Below, piece after piece: positions 63,022 through 64,000 of a stretch of 64,000 nt of DNA (position 1 is the stretch's first letter; every line of letters begins with the position of its first letter). A program made the position numbers and the translations under genes. The stretch is from Ailanthus altissimus (taxonomy: Eukaryota; Streptophyta; Magnoliopsida; Sapindales; Simaroubaceae). The notes under the pieces were generated by a model that did no database searches, was not told the DNA's origin, and saw nothing but the letters and a program-made list of their open reading frames with translations. The stretch spans positions 17,298,001 through 17,362,000 of the forward strand of contig OX327686.1 in the NCBI GenBank assembly GCA_946807835.1, read 5' to 3'.

Positions 63022-64000
63022 TGATGCGATATTTCTATATCATAAATTAAGTGCAAGTATACACTATCGTATGCAAGTAATAAAGAGACTAATTAGTCGG
63101 ATGTCGAACCCACAGGGATAATTTCTTCTTATTAACCAATTACTAAAATTATGTCTTTCTAATAATTATTCAGAAAAATAAAAATTCAAGAATGAATGTA
63201 GAAAATATAACAGTAAAAACACAATGCAATGAGATTTAAAGATATAGCAACGTAGAGAGAACCTAGGATTAATATTATCCCTCAATATGCTTTTTAATGA
63301 TTAACCCTCTAATATTTAACTCACTTAGTCTTTATTATTGATCAAGACACTAATGTATTCACAAGCCTCTTCCAAGGTCATGCAAGTATACCTTAATTTA
63401 CCAAATACCTATATTCCTATGGTACTTGTAATAAATTAAGATTCATTAAGATTAGGTCTTATTGATCATACATGCCAATTAGGTATATTCCTATCCTAAG
63501 TTGAAACTTGCATATGCAACATTGAATGTTACTCTACAATCATGCATCAAATTACCTAGGTCTAAATATTATGATTCCTCTTCCGAGTTTATCAATAATA
63601 TTACCAACTCATTCACCATATATTGGCCAGATATATTGAAGCATTAAACACAAGTAATTTAAATAATAAAAGACTAAGTTTATTAAATACTAAAAGATAT
63701 GGCAATTAAGCACACATATTGAGTTCAAATATTAACCCTAGAAAACAAGTTTAGCTCATGGCTACAAGAGAACAGCAGTAGAAATAATTATAAATCATGA
63801 TACAATTATTAGCAAACCGATATAGACGTCGAATTGCTCTTAATTGCGCTGCCTAGAAACTCTTGATGCCGAAGAACGTCTTGTATCTCTCTCTAAAGAT
63901 GCTTCAATTAAGCTTCTATTGCTCTCCAAGACTTGTACTCTGTATTCTTGGTGCTCTTGGGTCGTCTTGGTTTCTTCCTTGAAGGCTGGGAACGAGTGGC
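63022..64000 (-). mobile_element. LTR Y3 (minus strand), running off the window
   Basis: It starts TGATGCGATATTTCTATATC, the reverse of the Y end, and follows Y2 in reverse from 59702 to about 58730 (for example CACAGGGATAATT, ATTGCGCTGCCTAG, GGGTCGTCTTGG). The junction with Z4 is exact. The GC-rich cluster should lie just right of the window. Whether it is a solo LTR or the edge of a full element cannot be seen. Confidence 0.85.

Overview
This window looks like transposon-dense nuclear DNA of a flowering plant, probably a dicot. It is strongly A+T-rich, I can read no intact host gene in it, and almost all of it consists of decayed, mutually nested LTR retrotransposons plus one hAT transposon and one LINE. 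The two Ty1/copia primer-binding sites I can see match the plant initiator-Met tRNA type (TGGTATCAGAG, TGGTATCAAAGC). All element ORFs are interrupted by stops and frameshifts, so nothing here looks able to move by itself. Family names X, B, D, E, Y, Z, G1 and G2 are my own labels.

Layout. 1-1271: copia-type LTR 'X' inserted in a hAT transposase gene (minus strand, 1272-2694; element 5' end near 3918). The hAT in turn sits in an L1-like LINE (minus, 3919-7168). 7169-12985: minus-strand Ty3/gypsy relic G1 (RNase H, RT, protease, gag), with a 282-bp insertion between RT and RNase H and a solo X LTR in gag. 12986-30512: compound Ty1/copia 'B' array (LTR - deleted internal - LTR - internal - LTR). 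Into its middle mini-LTR a complete X element jumped (13746-20096, TSD CTTAC), and into its RNase H a solo LTR 'Z' jumped (24927-27833, TSD GTATT) that itself carries a tRNA-derived SINE-like insert. 30513-34750: poorly classified transposon DNA, with a minus-strand ORF resembling plant transposon-associated mobile domains.

34751-38085: copia LTR 'D' split by solo LTR 'Y1'. 38086-40215: gypsy-like leader and an ORF with a 'putative gypsy-type transposon' domain that runs into an A+T minisatellite. 40267-42727: clean solo LTR Z2 (TSD GTTGT). 43045-44650: a much longer block of the same minisatellite in the opposite orientation. 45000-46050: the only stretch that might derive from a host gene (promoter/5'UTR/intron-like). 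46050-49888: plus-strand gypsy relic G2, closely related to G1. 49889-50545: partial Z3. 51024 to beyond 60512: copia element E with both LTRs. Its 3' LTR holds Y2 (TSD ACTTA, with the empty site preserved in its own 5' LTR) and is broken by Z4 (minus), which is broken by Y3 (minus, running off the window).

The genes do not work together as a pathway. The biology on show is insertion order, LTR-LTR recombination (solo LTRs, a tandem compound element), deletion between short repeats, and amplification of a minisatellite in inverted orientation. The most unusual item is the inverted minisatellite pair around Z2, which could fold into a long hairpin.
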